NCBI GenBank assembly: GCA_047608075.1
Contig: JBLKRX010000013.1
Coordinates: forward strand, 1-64,000
DNA: 64,000 nucleotides
DNA from: Ferdinandcohnia humi_A
GTDB taxonomy: Bacteria; Bacillota; Bacilli; Bacillales; Bacillaceae_L
Reading direction: 5' to 3'
Part shown: positions 7,421 to 16,685 of the stretch, piece by piece
How the letters are laid out: each line of letters starts with the position of its first letter
Numbering within the stretch: the stretch's first letter is position 1
Position numbers and translations under genes: made by a program
The notes under the pieces: generated by a model
The model's input: the letters and a program-made list of their open reading frames with translations, nothing else
What the model was told of the DNA's origin: nothing
Databases searched by the model: none

Positions 7421-8713
7421 ATGATTGGACGCTATACGAGAGAAGAAATGGGTGCTATCTGGACGGAGGAAAACCGTTTTAAGGCATGGCTTGAGGTTGA
7501 AATTTTAGCTTGTGAGGCTTGGGCTGAGCTTGGAGATATCCCAAAGGAAGATGTTGCCCTTATTCGAAAGAATGCATCATTTGATGTTAATCGCATTAAA
7601 GAAATCGAAGAGGAAACTAGACATGATGTTGTCGCATTTACTCGTGCTGTTTCTGAAACCTTGGGTGAAGAAAGTAAGTGGGTACATTATGGTTTAACAT
7701 CAACAGATGTTGTAGATACTGCGTTATCATACTTGTTACGACAAGCTAATGACATTTTGCTAAAGGACATTGAGCGCTTTGTAGACATTTTAGCGGAAAA
7801 AGCAAAGGAACATAAATATACCGTTATGATGGGACGTACACACGGTGTTCATGCAGAGCCTACAACATTTGGTTTAAAGCTTGCATTATGGCATGAAGAA
7901 ATGAAGCGTAACTTAGAACGATTTAAGAATGCTGCACATGGAGTTCAGTTTGGGAAGATTTCAGGTGCTGTAGGTACATATGCCAATATAGATCCATTTG
8001 TGGAACAATATGTGTGTGAAAAGCTTGGAATCTCTCCAGCACCGATATCAACACAAACATTACAGCGTGACCGTCATGCGGCTTATATGTCAACATTAGC
8101 GCTCATTGCAACATCAATCGAAAAATTCGCTGTAGAAATTCGAGGCTTACAAAAAAGTGAAACGAGAGAGGTTGAAGAGTTTTTTGCAAAGGGTCAAAAA
8201 GGATCTTCAGCAATGCCACATAAACGCAATCCGATTGGTTCAGAAAACATGACAGGATTAGCACGTGTGATTCGTGGCTATATGATGACTGCCTATGAAA
8301 ATGTCCCATTATGGCATGAGCGTGATATCTCCCATTCTTCAGCAGAAAGAATTATTTTGCCAGATGCAACGATTGCCTTGAATTATATGCTGAACCGATT
8401 TGGAAATATCGTGAAAAACTTAACAGTATTCCCAGAAAACATGAAGCGAAATATGGATCGCACTCTTGGATTGATTTATTCCCAACGTGTATTGTTAGCC
8501 CTAATTGACTCTGGAATGACAAGAGAAGAGGCGTATGATACGGTGCAACCAAAAGCGATGGAGGCTTGGGAAAAACAGGTGCCTTTCCGTGAGCTAATTG
8601 AGGCGGAGGAGAAAATAACAAGCCGTCTAAGTGCAGCGCAAATTGATGATTGCTTTGATTATAACTACCACATTAAGCATGTAGATATGATTTTTGAGCG
8701 ATTAGGATTGTAG
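7421..8713 (+). CDS. purB: Adenylosuccinate lyase PurB
   Basis: A 430-aa fumarase/aspartase-superfamily lyase acting twice: SAICAR to AICAR, and adenylosuccinate to AMP. It carries the signature GSSAMPHKRNP, the TSTDVVDT stretch and the catalytic-His region MGRTHGVHAEP. Length matches Bacillus PurB (~431 aa). ATG with TGGAGGATAAAAC upstream. It follows purK after ~105 nt of non-coding DNA. Confidence 0.98.
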   Translation: MIGRYTREEMGAIWTEENRFKAWLEVEILACEAWAELGDIPKEDVALIRKNASFDVNRIKEIEEETRHDVVAFTRAVSETLGEESKWVHYGLTSTDVVDTALSYLLRQANDILLKDIERFVDILAEKAKEHKYTVMMGRTHGVHAEPTTFGLKLALWHEEMKRNLERFKNAAHGVQFGKISGAVGTYANIDPFVEQYVCEKLGISPAPISTQTLQRDRHAAYMSTLALIATSIEKFAVEIRGLQKSETREVEEFFAKGQKGSSAMPHKRNPIGSENMTGLARVIRGYMMTAYENVPLWHERDISHSSAERIILPDATIALNYMLNRFGNIVKNLTVFPENMKRNMDRTLGLIYSQRVLLALIDSGMTREEAYDTVQPKAMEAWEKQVPFRELIEAEEKITSRLSAAQIDDCFDYNYHIKHVDMIFERLGL

Positions 8714-8724
8714 GCTTCAAATAG

Positions 8725-8749
8725 GGAGATTGGTATCATACCAATCTCC
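8725..8749 (+). other. Perfect hairpin between purB and purC
   Basis: GGAGATTGGTA pairs with TACCAATCTCC around a 3-nt TCA loop, with no U-run downstream. It may stabilise or mark processing of the operon transcript rather than terminate it. Confidence 0.7.
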
Positions 8750-8814
8750 AATGGTAAAAATTCACTTTTAAAGTACCTAATTTTGAATCAAATTTTTGAG
8801 GGGAGACCTGTTAC

Positions 8815-9531
8815 ATGGAGAAGCTTACTTTGCTATATGAAGGGAAAGCCAAGAAAATTTATCAAACAATAGATGAGGAATTTGTTCTAGTTGAATACAA
8901 GGATGATGCAACAGCTTTCAATGGTGAGAAAAAAGAGCAAATCATAGGTAAAGGACGTCTTAATAACGAGATTACAAGCTTACTATTTTCAAAGCTTCAT
9001 GTTGCCGGCATTAAGACGCATTTTATTGGAAAGCTTTCCGAAACAGAGCAGCTTGTTAAGCGGGTGGCGATTATACCTTTAGAAGTTGTGGTAAGGAATG
9101 TTATCGCTGGAAGTCTCTCAAAACGAGTAGGAATTGAAGAAGGTACGGAATTAGATAGACCAATTGTTGAATTTTACTATAAAAATGATGAACTCGGTGA
9201 TCCGTTATTAACAGAGGACCACATTGATGTATTACAAATTGCAACGAAAGAGCAAGTTTCTCTTCTAAAAGAAAAGGCTCTTAAAATTAATGAAGTGTTA
9301 CTATCCTATTTCTTAGGGTTAGGAATAAAATTAATCGATTTTAAATTAGAGTTTGGTGTAACGACTGAGGGAGACATCCTATTGGCAGATGAGATATCAC
9401 CTGATACATGTCGCTTATGGGATGTTCAGACGAATGAGAAGTTTGATAAAGATGTATTCCGTAGAGACCTTGGAAGCTTGACTGAAGCATATACTGAAAT
9501 TTTACACCGATTAGGAGGACAAATTGCATGA
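8815..9531 (+). CDS. purC: SAICAR synthase PurC
   Basis: A 238-aa enzyme that ligates aspartate to CAIR with ATP. It opens with the phosphate-binding LLYEGKAKKIYQT and has the family signatures VEYKDDATAFNGEKK, VVRNVIAGSLSKR and IDFKLEFG. GAGGGGAGACC precedes the ATG. Its stop codon overlaps purS by 4 nt. Confidence 0.98.
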   Translation: MEKLTLLYEGKAKKIYQTIDEEFVLVEYKDDATAFNGEKKEQIIGKGRLNNEITSLLFSKLHVAGIKTHFIGKLSETEQLVKRVAIIPLEVVVRNVIAGSLSKRVGIEEGTELDRPIVEFYYKNDELGDPLLTEDHIDVLQIATKEQVSLLKEKALKINEVLLSYFLGLGIKLIDFKLEFGVTTEGDILLADEISPDTCRLWDVQTNEKFDKDVFRRDLGSLTEAYTEILHRLGGQIA

Positions 9532-9785
9532 TGTATAAAGTGAAGGTTTATGTAACGTTACGAGAAAGTGTATTAGACCCACAAGGAAGTGCTGTAAAAG
9601 GTTCTTTGCATCGTTTGAATTACAATGAAGTCAAGGATGTCCGAATCGGAAAGTATATGGAGTTAACGATTGATGAAGCAGTTTCAGATATTGACCAAAC
9701 AGTTAGGGAGATTTGTGAAAAGCTATTGGCGAATACAGTGATTGAGGACTATCGTTATGAGGTTGAGGAGGTTGTCGCACTGTGA
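9528..9785 (+). CDS. purS: FGAM synthase subunit PurS
   Basis: An 85-aa subunit of the three-protein FGAM synthase complex (PurL-PurQ-PurS); it bridges glutaminase and synthetase for ammonia transfer. It shows the typical KVKVYVTLRESVLDPQG start and C-terminal EDYRYEVEEV. Translationally coupled at both ends (ATGA with purC, 4-nt overlap with purQ). Confidence 0.97.
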   Translation: MMYKVKVYVTLRESVLDPQGSAVKGSLHRLNYNEVKDVRIGKYMELTIDEAVSDIDQTVREICEKLLANTVIEDYRYEVEEVVAL

Positions 9786-10471
9786 AATTTGCGGTTATTG
9801 TATTCCCCGGATCTAACTGTGATGTAGATATGTTTCATGCCATAAAGGATACACTTGGTGAAGAGGTTGAATATGTCTGGCATGACGCAACAAATCTTGA
9901 CGAGTTTGACGGTATTTTACTACCAGGTGGGTTTTCATATGGGGATTATTTACGTTCTGGTGCAATTGCTCGTTTTTCAAATGTAATGAATGAAGTGATC
10001 AAAGCGGCGGAAGCAGGTAAACCTGTACTAGGCGTATGTAATGGATTTCAGATTTTATTAGAAGCGGGCCTTTTACCAGGTGCCATGAGAAGAAATGAAA
10101 ACCTGAAATTTATGTGTCGTCCAGTTGAATTACGTGTAGAGAATACTACCTCCATGTTTACAAGTGAATATCAAGCCGGCGAGGTTATAACCATACCAAT
10201 CGCCCATGGTGAGGGAAATTATTATTGTGATGCGGAAACACTTACTAGACTAAAAGAAAATAACCAAATTGCGTTTTCGTATCATGGCACAAATCCAAAT
10301 GGCAGCATCGAGGATATCGCTGGAATCACCAATGAAAAAGGAAATGTTCTTGGGATGATGCCGCATCCAGAGAGAGCTGTGGAAGCATTATTAGGTAGTG
10401 CAGATGGAATGAAGCTATTTCAATCAATCGTAAAAAATTGGAGGTTAGCAGCCCATGTCGTTACTTCTTGA
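9782..10471 (+). CDS. purQ: FGAM synthase glutaminase subunit PurQ
   Basis: A 229-aa class I glutamine amidotransferase supplying ammonia to PurL. The nucleophile Cys lies in GVCNGFQILLEAGLLPGA and the His/Glu pair in MMPHPERAVE. GTG start 9782, overlapping purS by 4 nt; its 3' end overlaps purL by 17 nt. Confidence 0.98.
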   Translation: MKFAVIVFPGSNCDVDMFHAIKDTLGEEVEYVWHDATNLDEFDGILLPGGFSYGDYLRSGAIARFSNVMNEVIKAAEAGKPVLGVCNGFQILLEAGLLPGAMRRNENLKFMCRPVELRVENTTSMFTSEYQAGEVITIPIAHGEGNYYCDAETLTRLKENNQIAFSYHGTNPNGSIEDIAGITNEKGNVLGMMPHPERAVEALLGSADGMKLFQSIVKNWRLAAHVVTS

Positions 10472-12683
10472 ACCAAGTCCGGAACAAATTAAAGCTGAAA
10501 AAATCTATAGTGAGATGGGATTAAGTGATTCAGAGTTTGCGTTAATTGAACGTATTTTAGGAAGATTACCAAACTACACAGAAACAGGTTTGTTCTCTGT
10601 TATGTGGTCAGAGCACTGTAGCTATAAAAATTCAAAGCCTATCTTACGAAAATTTCCTACGAGTGGGGAACGTGTCCTTCAAGGACCAGGTGAAGGTGCT
10701 GGAATTGTTGATATAGGGGACAATCAGGCAGTTGTATTTAAAATTGAGAGTCATAACCATCCTTCTGCAATTGAGCCTTATCAAGGTGCAGCAACAGGAG
10801 TTGGCGGTATTATCCGTGATGTGTTCTCAATGGGAGCAAGGCCTATTGCTCTATTAAACTCACTTCGTTTTGGGGAGCTTACCTCTCCACGCGTAAAATA
10901 CTTGTTTGAAGAAGTAGTGGCAGGAATCGCAGGGTATGGTAACTGCGTAGGGATTCCAACAGTTGGTGGAGAAATTCAGTTTGATCCGTCTTATGAAGGG
11001 AACCCATTAGTAAATGCTATGTGTGTTGGTCTTATCAATCATGAGGATATTAAAAAGGGGCAGGCAAAAGGTGTTGGCAATACCGTTATGTATGTTGGAG
11101 CGAAGACAGGGCGTGACGGTATACATGGTGCCACTTTTGCTTCTGAGGAGCTATCTGATGATTCAGATGCAAAGCGTCCCGCAGTTCAGGTTGGCGACCC
11201 ATTTATGGAAAAGCTTTTACTTGAAGCATGTCTTGAACTTGTTAAATGTGACGCATTAGTTGGGATTCAGGATATGGGTGCTGCTGGATTAACTAGCTCA
11301 TCAGCTGAAATGGCGAGTAAAGCAGGTTCAGGAATTGAAATGAATCTTGATCTTGTTCCTCAACGTGAAACAGGAATGACTGGTTATGAAATGATGCTAT
11401 CTGAATCTCAGGAGCGAATGCTTATCGTTGTTGAAAAAGGAAGAGAGCAAGAAATTCAGGAGATCGTGACGAAATATGGTCTTGAAGCAGTTGCGATTGG
11501 GAAGGTAACCGATGATAAGCAGCTTCGTTTGATACACAAGGGCGAGATTATTGCAGATGTTCCAGTTGATGCATTAGCTGAAGAAGCTCCTGTTTACCAC
11601 AAACCATCAAGTGAACCAGCATATTATCGTGAATTCCAAGCGATGGAGGTTGAAGTACCAGCTGTAGAGGACCTAGAAAAAACATTACTTGAATTAGTAG
11701 CTCAACCTACTATTGCAAGTAAAGAGTGGGTTTATGACCAATATGATTACATGGTTCGGACAAACACTGTTGTTGCCCCTGGATCTGATGCAGCAGTAGT
11801 ACGCATTCGTGATACAAAAAAGGCGCTAGCCATGACAACTGACTGTAATTCTAGATATCTATATTTAGATCCAGAGGTTGGTGGGAAAATAGCAGTCAGT
11901 GAAGCTGCACGAAATATTGTATGTTCAGGTGGAGAGCCACTTGCTATAACTGATAATTTAAACTTTGGTAATCCAGAGAAGCCAGATATTTTTTGGCAGA
12001 TTGAAAAAGCTGCAGACGGAATTAGTGAAGCTTGTCGTTCATTAGAAACGCCTGTTATTGGTGGGAACGTATCACTTTATAATGAAACAAATGGAGTTGC
12101 AATTTACCCAACACCAGTAATTGGTATGGTTGGATTAATTGAGGATGTTGCTCATATTACAACACAAGAATTCAAGCAAGCTGGAGACTTTATCTATGTT
12201 ATTGGAGAAGCGAAGCGGGAATTTGGTGGAAGTGAGTTACAAAAGCTGGTGAATGGTAAGATTTTTGGAAAGGCTCCAGAGCTAGATTTAGAGATTGAAA
12301 GAAGACGTCAGCAGCAATTACTAGCTGCAATCCGCGCTGGCCTAGTTTCGTCTGCACATGATATTGCAGAAGGTGGATTCGCTGTCGCTTTAGCCGAAAG
12401 TGCAATCGGTGCAAAAGGATTAGGTGCGAAGGTTTCTGTTAAGGGTGAAGCGATTGTTGAATTATTCAGTGAAACCCAGTCTCGTTTTATCGTATCAGTA
12501 AAGCCAGAACACAAGGAGCAGTTTGAACAGGTAGTAGAGGCTCGTTTCATAGGAGAGGTTACGGAAGAATCTACGCTTATAATAACAGATGAAAAGGGTC
12601 ATGGACTCATTACTCTTCCAGTTGAAGATGTAAGAAGCAAATGGAAAGGAGCAATCCCATGCTTGCTGAACTCAAAGGCTTAA
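10455..12683 (+). CDS. purL: FGAM synthase large subunit PurL
   Basis: A 742-aa small-type PurL that converts FGAR to FGAM with ATP and ammonia from PurQ. AIR-synthase-type domains are duplicated. Visible motifs: MWSEHCSYKNSK near the N-terminus, ESHNHPSAIEPYQGAATGVG, LSESQERML and SAHDIAEGGFAVAL. ATG 10455 lies inside purQ with GGAGG upstream. The 3' end overlaps purF. Confidence 0.98.
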   Translation: MSLLLEPSPEQIKAEKIYSEMGLSDSEFALIERILGRLPNYTETGLFSVMWSEHCSYKNSKPILRKFPTSGERVLQGPGEGAGIVDIGDNQAVVFKIESHNHPSAIEPYQGAATGVGGIIRDVFSMGARPIALLNSLRFGELTSPRVKYLFEEVVAGIAGYGNCVGIPTVGGEIQFDPSYEGNPLVNAMCVGLINHEDIKKGQAKGVGNTVMYVGAKTGRDGIHGATFASEELSDDSDAKRPAVQVGDPFMEKLLLEACLELVKCDALVGIQDMGAAGLTSSSAEMASKAGSGIEMNLDLVPQRETGMTGYEMMLSESQERMLIVVEKGREQEIQEIVTKYGLEAVAIGKVTDDKQLRLIHKGEIIADVPVDALAEEAPVYHKPSSEPAYYREFQAMEVEVPAVEDLEKTLLELVAQPTIASKEWVYDQYDYMVRTNTVVAPGSDAAVVRIRDTKKALAMTTDCNSRYLYLDPEVGGKIAVSEAARNIVCSGGEPLAITDNLNFGNPEKPDIFWQIEKAADGISEACRSLETPVIGGNVSLYNETNGVAIYPTPVIGMVGLIEDVAHITTQEFKQAGDFIYVIGEAKREFGGSELQKLVNGKIFGKAPELDLEIERRRQQQLLAAIRAGLVSSAHDIAEGGFAVALAESAIGAKGLGAKVSVKGEAIVELFSETQSRFIVSVKPEHKEQFEQVVEARFIGEVTEESTLIITDEKGHGLITLPVEDVRSKWKGAIPCLLNSKA

Positions 12684-14077
12684 ACGAAGAATGTGGATTA
12701 TTTGGCATCTGGGGTCATCCAGATGCTGCCCAAATCACATATTACGGATTACACAGCTTACAGCACCGTGGACAAGAAGGTGCAGGGATTGTAGTAAGCA
12801 ATGGAGAAAAGCTCCGGATTGTAAAAGGAGAAGGACTAGTTAACGAAGTTTTTAGCAATGGTCAATTAGACCATTTACAGGGAAAAGCTGCGATGGGACA
12901 TGTCCGCTATGCAACAGCAGGTGGTGGGGGCATTCAAAATGTTCAGCCCCTCCTCTTTCATTCTCAGGTAGGCGGTCTTGCGATTGCTCACAATGGGAAT
13001 CTTGTGAATGCCAATGATTTAAAGCACCAGTTAGAGAACCAGGGTAGTATTTTTCAAACAACATCAGATACTGAGGTGTTGGCACATTTAACTAGAAAAA
13101 GCGGCTATACAAAAATCAAAGATCGCGTGAAGAATGCTTTATCAATGCTAAAGGGTGCCTATGCTTTCGTTATTATGACTGAGACGAAAATGCTGGTAGC
13201 ACTTGATCCAAACGGTCTTCGTCCACTATCACTTGGACGTCTTGGTGATGCGTATGTAGTAGCTTCAGAAACGTGCGCGTTTGATGTAGTTGGTGCGACC
13301 TATGAGCGTGATGTGGAGCCCGGTGAATTATTGGTCATTACGGATGAAGGGTTAACTTCTGAACGATTTTCATTACACACCAACCGTGCGATGTGTAGCA
13401 TGGAATATATTTATTTTTCCCGACCGGACAGTAGCATTAATGGAATCAATATTCATACAGCACGCAAAAATCTTGGGAAACAATTGGCACTTGAGGCACC
13501 AATTGAGGCAGATGTCGTAACAGGCGTACCTGATTCAAGTATCTCTGCTGCCATTGGGTATGCGGAGGCATCTGGTATTCCATATGAGCTCGGATTAATA
13601 AAGAACCGCTATGTTGGCAGGACATTTATCCAGCCATCCCAGTCGCTACGTGAACAAGGGGTTAAAATGAAATTATCGCCGGTACGTGGAGTCGTGGAAG
13701 GAAAGCGGGTTGTCATGGTCGATGATTCCATCGTTCGTGGGACAACAAGTCGACGAATCGTGAAGATGCTGCGTGATGCAGGTGCAACAGAAGTACATGT
13801 TTGTATTAGTTCACCGCCAATCAAGAATCCGTGCTTTTATGGAATCGACACTTCAACACATGAGGAACTAATTGCATCCTCGCACTCCATTGAGGAGATT
13901 CGTCAAATTATCGGCGCAGATACATTAACATTTTTAAGTCCAGAAGGAATGGTAAAAGCAATCGGTAGACCATATGAAGGGGAGTATCGTGGCCAATGTA
14001 TGGCTTGCTTTACCGGAAAGTATCCTACTGAGATTTTTCCAGATACAGTTTTACCGCATGAAAAAGTGTATGTGTAA
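12659..14077 (+). CDS. purF: Amidophosphoribosyltransferase PurF
   Basis: A 472-aa enzyme catalysing the committed step, PRPP plus glutamine to phosphoribosylamine. An 11-residue propeptide (MLAELKGLNEE) precedes Cys12, the glutaminase nucleophile exposed by self-cleavage. The PRPP site is VVMVDDSIVRGTTS. Cysteines in NRAMCSME, NPCFYG and GQCMACF match the Fe-S ligands of Bacillus PurF. ATG 12659 has AAAGGAG 8 nt upstream; it overlaps purL by 25 nt. It is followed by an unusual 0.9-kb gap before purM. Confidence 0.98.
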   Translation: MLAELKGLNEECGLFGIWGHPDAAQITYYGLHSLQHRGQEGAGIVVSNGEKLRIVKGEGLVNEVFSNGQLDHLQGKAAMGHVRYATAGGGGIQNVQPLLFHSQVGGLAIAHNGNLVNANDLKHQLENQGSIFQTTSDTEVLAHLTRKSGYTKIKDRVKNALSMLKGAYAFVIMTETKMLVALDPNGLRPLSLGRLGDAYVVASETCAFDVVGATYERDVEPGELLVITDEGLTSERFSLHTNRAMCSMEYIYFSRPDSSINGINIHTARKNLGKQLALEAPIEADVVTGVPDSSISAAIGYAEASGIPYELGLIKNRYVGRTFIQPSQSLREQGVKMKLSPVRGVVEGKRVVMVDDSIVRGTTSRRIVKMLRDAGATEVHVCISSPPIKNPCFYGIDTSTHEELIASSHSIEEIRQIIGADTLTFLSPEGMVKAIGRPYEGEYRGQCMACFTGKYPTEIFPDTVLPHEKVYV

Positions 14078-14973
14078 GAAGGTTTGTGTGGGGGGATTGT
14101 GAGATAGTTGGGTTGTTTTGAGTAGGGGTTTTGTTGGTGTATTAATGTTGGATGATGGTTCGGATATTGGTGGGGCTGCTTGCTATAGCGGGCCATAGGT
14201 TGTGTTCTTGGTAGGTGTAGTGCGATTAGATTAGGAAGTGGTCAGTTTGAGGTGGCCGCGTACCAAATGGGCTTAGGTTCAACAAATAGTGGAAGTGGTG
14301 CAATTATTGAGGATCGGTGAAATGAATTGGGAAGTGTTGCAATTGTTGGCCGATCCAGTGCAATTTTTTGGAGTAGCGATTCAATTATGGTGGATCTCGG
14401 GTACAAAATGGGAAGATCGGTTCAATCGTGTTGTACCGATGTACTAAAATCCGTGAAGTCTCTCAATTATTGCAAAAGGGGCTAAAAAATTGAGAAGTGG
14501 CTTACTTATTGTGATATCGGCTCAATTAATTGAAAATCCGCTTAATTATTGCGAAATTGGCTTAATTAATTGAAAATCCGCTTAATTATTCCTGAAAGTG
14601 GACTAATTAGTTGGCAATAGCCGTTAAGTAAATCTGAAAAAGCGGATTCTCCTATAAATTAGATGGTACCCACGGCGCAATAAAGCCACAAACCGGCACA
14701 AATATCGCAAAAATGACGCAAAAAAGCAGAATGGTCAGCAAAATAGCCAAAACAGCCGCCAACCCAAGCCAAACCACCCACCGACCCACGTCATCATCCT
14801 ACTAAACTAGCATTATAAAGCTATTTAAAAACTAAATTAGCCAAATTACATCCAACGTACAAAACTACAAACAAAACTGCAAAACCCAAACAACGTCCCT
14901 TGGCGCCTATTACATGCTCGAATAAAATAGAAGATCGACACTAATAGTCCCAAAGATACGGTAAGGAGTGTTC
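14078..14973. other. 0.9-kb non-coding insertion inside the pur operon
   Basis: No supported gene. The left third (14078-14350) is strongly G+T-rich on the plus strand, with few C. The middle holds ~20-bp repeats (14353-14615). The right part (14650-14930) is A+C-rich, with almost no G runs. This strand skew would let the left and right parts pair loosely. In B. subtilis purF and purM are nearly contiguous, so this is an insertion or expansion. No strong terminator was found. Confidence 0.7.
14353..14615. repeat. Degenerate ~20-bp tandem repeat, two alternating variants
   Basis: Units begin with ATCGG/ATCCG/ATTGG near 14416, 14516, 14536, 14556 and 14576, with weaker units at 14353, 14375, 14394, 14435, 14456, 14476, 14496 and 14597. 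The best-kept units alternate between GGCTYAATTAATTGAAA and CGCTTAATTATTGCGAA, giving a 40-bp super-period. Confidence 0.8.
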
Positions 14974-16020
14974 ATGAGAATGGCAAATGCTTATAAGCAG
15001 GCGGGGGTAGACATTGAGGCAGGCTACGAGGCTGTTTCAAGAATGAAGAAGCATGTTCAGAAAACAGTACGTCCTGAGGTAATGGGGGGGCTTGGAAGCT
15101 TTGGAGGGATGTTTGACCTTTCTAAAGTAAATGTGAAGGAGCCTGTGTTAGTATCGGGTACGGACGGAGTCGGAACAAAGCTGATGTTAGCTTTTATGCA
15201 AGATAAGCATGATACAATTGGAATCGACGCAGTTGCGATGTGTGTCAACGACATCGTGGTTCAAGGTGCGGAACCGTTATATTTTTTAGATTATATTGCA
15301 TGTGGCAAGGCAGATCCTGAAAAAATTGAGCAGATTGTAAAAGGGATTGCGGACGGCTGCGAAATGGCAGGCTGTGCTTTAATTGGTGGAGAAACTGCTG
15401 AAATGCCTGGGATGTATAGTGAAGAGGAATATGATTTAGCTGGTTTTTCGGTAGGAGTTGCTGAAAAGTCTAAGCTAGTGACAGGTGCCTCTATCAAGCC
15501 TGGTGATATTCTTATTGGTTTGGCTTCAAGTGGGCTTCATAGCAATGGTTATTCGCTTGTTCGAAAAGTCTTGCTTGAAGATGGAGGGTTAGATCTTAAT
15601 CAAACATATGGAGAATTAGGTCGCACTCTTGGTGAGGAGCTTCTTCAACCGACAAAAATCTATGTGAAGTCTCTTCTAAAAGTCATGGGGCAATGCGAAG
15701 TGAAAGGAATGTCACATATTACAGGTGGCGGCTTTATTGAAAATATTCCTCGTATGCTACCAGAAGGGCTTGGAGCAGAAATTGATAATGGCTCTTGGCC
15801 AGTTCCGGCAATTTTTGATTTGCTTCAAACAACTGGAAAGCTAGACAAACTAGAAATGTTTAATATTTTTAATATGGGAATTGGAATGGTTCTTGCCGTT
15901 GATGAATCGGACCTTCATGAAGTGATAAAACTCCTGGAAGAGCAGGGTGAGAAAGCTTACATTATTGGTCGAATTAAAGAAGGTGAAGGAGTTACCTTTG
16001 GTGGAGGAGCCCTTTTATGA
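14974..16020 (+). CDS. purM: Phosphoribosylformylglycinamidine cyclo-ligase (AIR synthetase) PurM
   Basis: About 348 aa; closes the imidazole ring of FGAM to AIR with ATP. Motifs include VSGTDGVGTKLMLAF, AMCVNDIVVQGAEPLYFLDY, LIGGETAEMPGMY and ITGGGFIENIPRM. ATG 14974 lies 5 nt after AAGGAG; ATG 14980 (MANAYKQAG) is also possible and aligns better with B. subtilis PurM. ATGA overlap with purN. Confidence 0.97.
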   Translation: MRMANAYKQAGVDIEAGYEAVSRMKKHVQKTVRPEVMGGLGSFGGMFDLSKVNVKEPVLVSGTDGVGTKLMLAFMQDKHDTIGIDAVAMCVNDIVVQGAEPLYFLDYIACGKADPEKIEQIVKGIADGCEMAGCALIGGETAEMPGMYSEEEYDLAGFSVGVAEKSKLVTGASIKPGDILIGLASSGLHSNGYSLVRKVLLEDGGLDLNQTYGELGRTLGEELLQPTKIYVKSLLKVMGQCEVKGMSHITGGGFIENIPRMLPEGLGAEIDNGSWPVPAIFDLLQTTGKLDKLEMFNIFNMGIGMVLAVDESDLHEVIKLLEEQGEKAYIIGRIKEGEGVTFGGGALL

Positions 16021-16595
16021 AAAAAATAGCGGTATTTGCATCTGGTAGCGGTACAAATTTTCAAGCCATTGTAGATGCGATTAAAACTGGTGAGCTACAG
16101 GCAGAGGTTGTGGTTCTTGTTTGCGACAAACCGGGGGCAAAAGTAATCGAGCGTGCTGAAAACGCTGGAATCGAGACTTTTGTGTTTTCGCCAAAAGAGT
16201 ATCCAGGTAAATCCTTTTTTGAAACTGACATAGTTGCAGTATTACAAAATAGACAGGTAGACTTAGTAGTTTTAGCGGGGTATATGCGCTTAATTGGTGA
16301 AACATTGCTAACAGCCTATCAAAATAAAATCGTGAATATTCATCCTTCCCTTTTACCAGCGTTCCCTGGGAAGGATGCCATTGGTCAAGCGTATCGAGCG
16401 GGAGCAAAGGTTACTGGCGTAACGATCCATTTTGTTGATGAAGGAATGGATACGGGGCCAATTATTGCACAGCGAGAGCTAATCGTAGACAAAAGTGATA
16501 CAGTAGAAAATATAGAAGAAAAAATCCATCGTATTGAACATCAATTTTATCCACAGGTATTACAATCGTTACTAACATCATTCAGCAATAATTAA
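16017..16595 (+). CDS. purN: Glycinamide ribonucleotide formyltransferase PurN
   Basis: A 192-aa enzyme transferring a formyl group from 10-formyl-THF to GAR. It shows the N-terminal VFASGSGTNFQAI phosphate loop, the catalytic Asn/His region VNIHPSLLPAFPGKDA and the Asp of DEGMDTGPII. Translationally coupled to purM by a 4-nt overlap; ~90 nt separate it from purH. Confidence 0.98.
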   Translation: MKKIAVFASGSGTNFQAIVDAIKTGELQAEVVVLVCDKPGAKVIERAENAGIETFVFSPKEYPGKSFFETDIVAVLQNRQVDLVVLAGYMRLIGETLLTAYQNKIVNIHPSLLPAFPGKDAIGQAYRAGAKVTGVTIHFVDEGMDTGPIIAQRELIVDKSDTVENIEEKIHRIEHQFYPQVLQSLLTSFSNN

Positions 16596-16611
16596 GAGGA
16601 GAACTAGGGGA

Positions 16612-16640
16612 TGCCTCAGATTGGCTTGAGATCTGGGGCA
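16612..16640 (+). other. Hairpin between purN and purH
   Basis: TGCCTCAGAT pairs with ATCTGGGGCA around TGGCTTGAG, with no U-tract after it. Like the purB-purC hairpin it lies in a gap of the operon and may act in RNA processing or stability. Confidence 0.6.
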
Positions 16641-16685
16641 AATATAACGCCTGGGCACTAGATTAGAGTAGGGAGCGATTCAACA

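Noticed and set aside
14078..14967. A pseudogene remnant between purF and purM
   Set aside because: No recognisable protein fragments in any frame; composition is repeat-like and strand-skewed.
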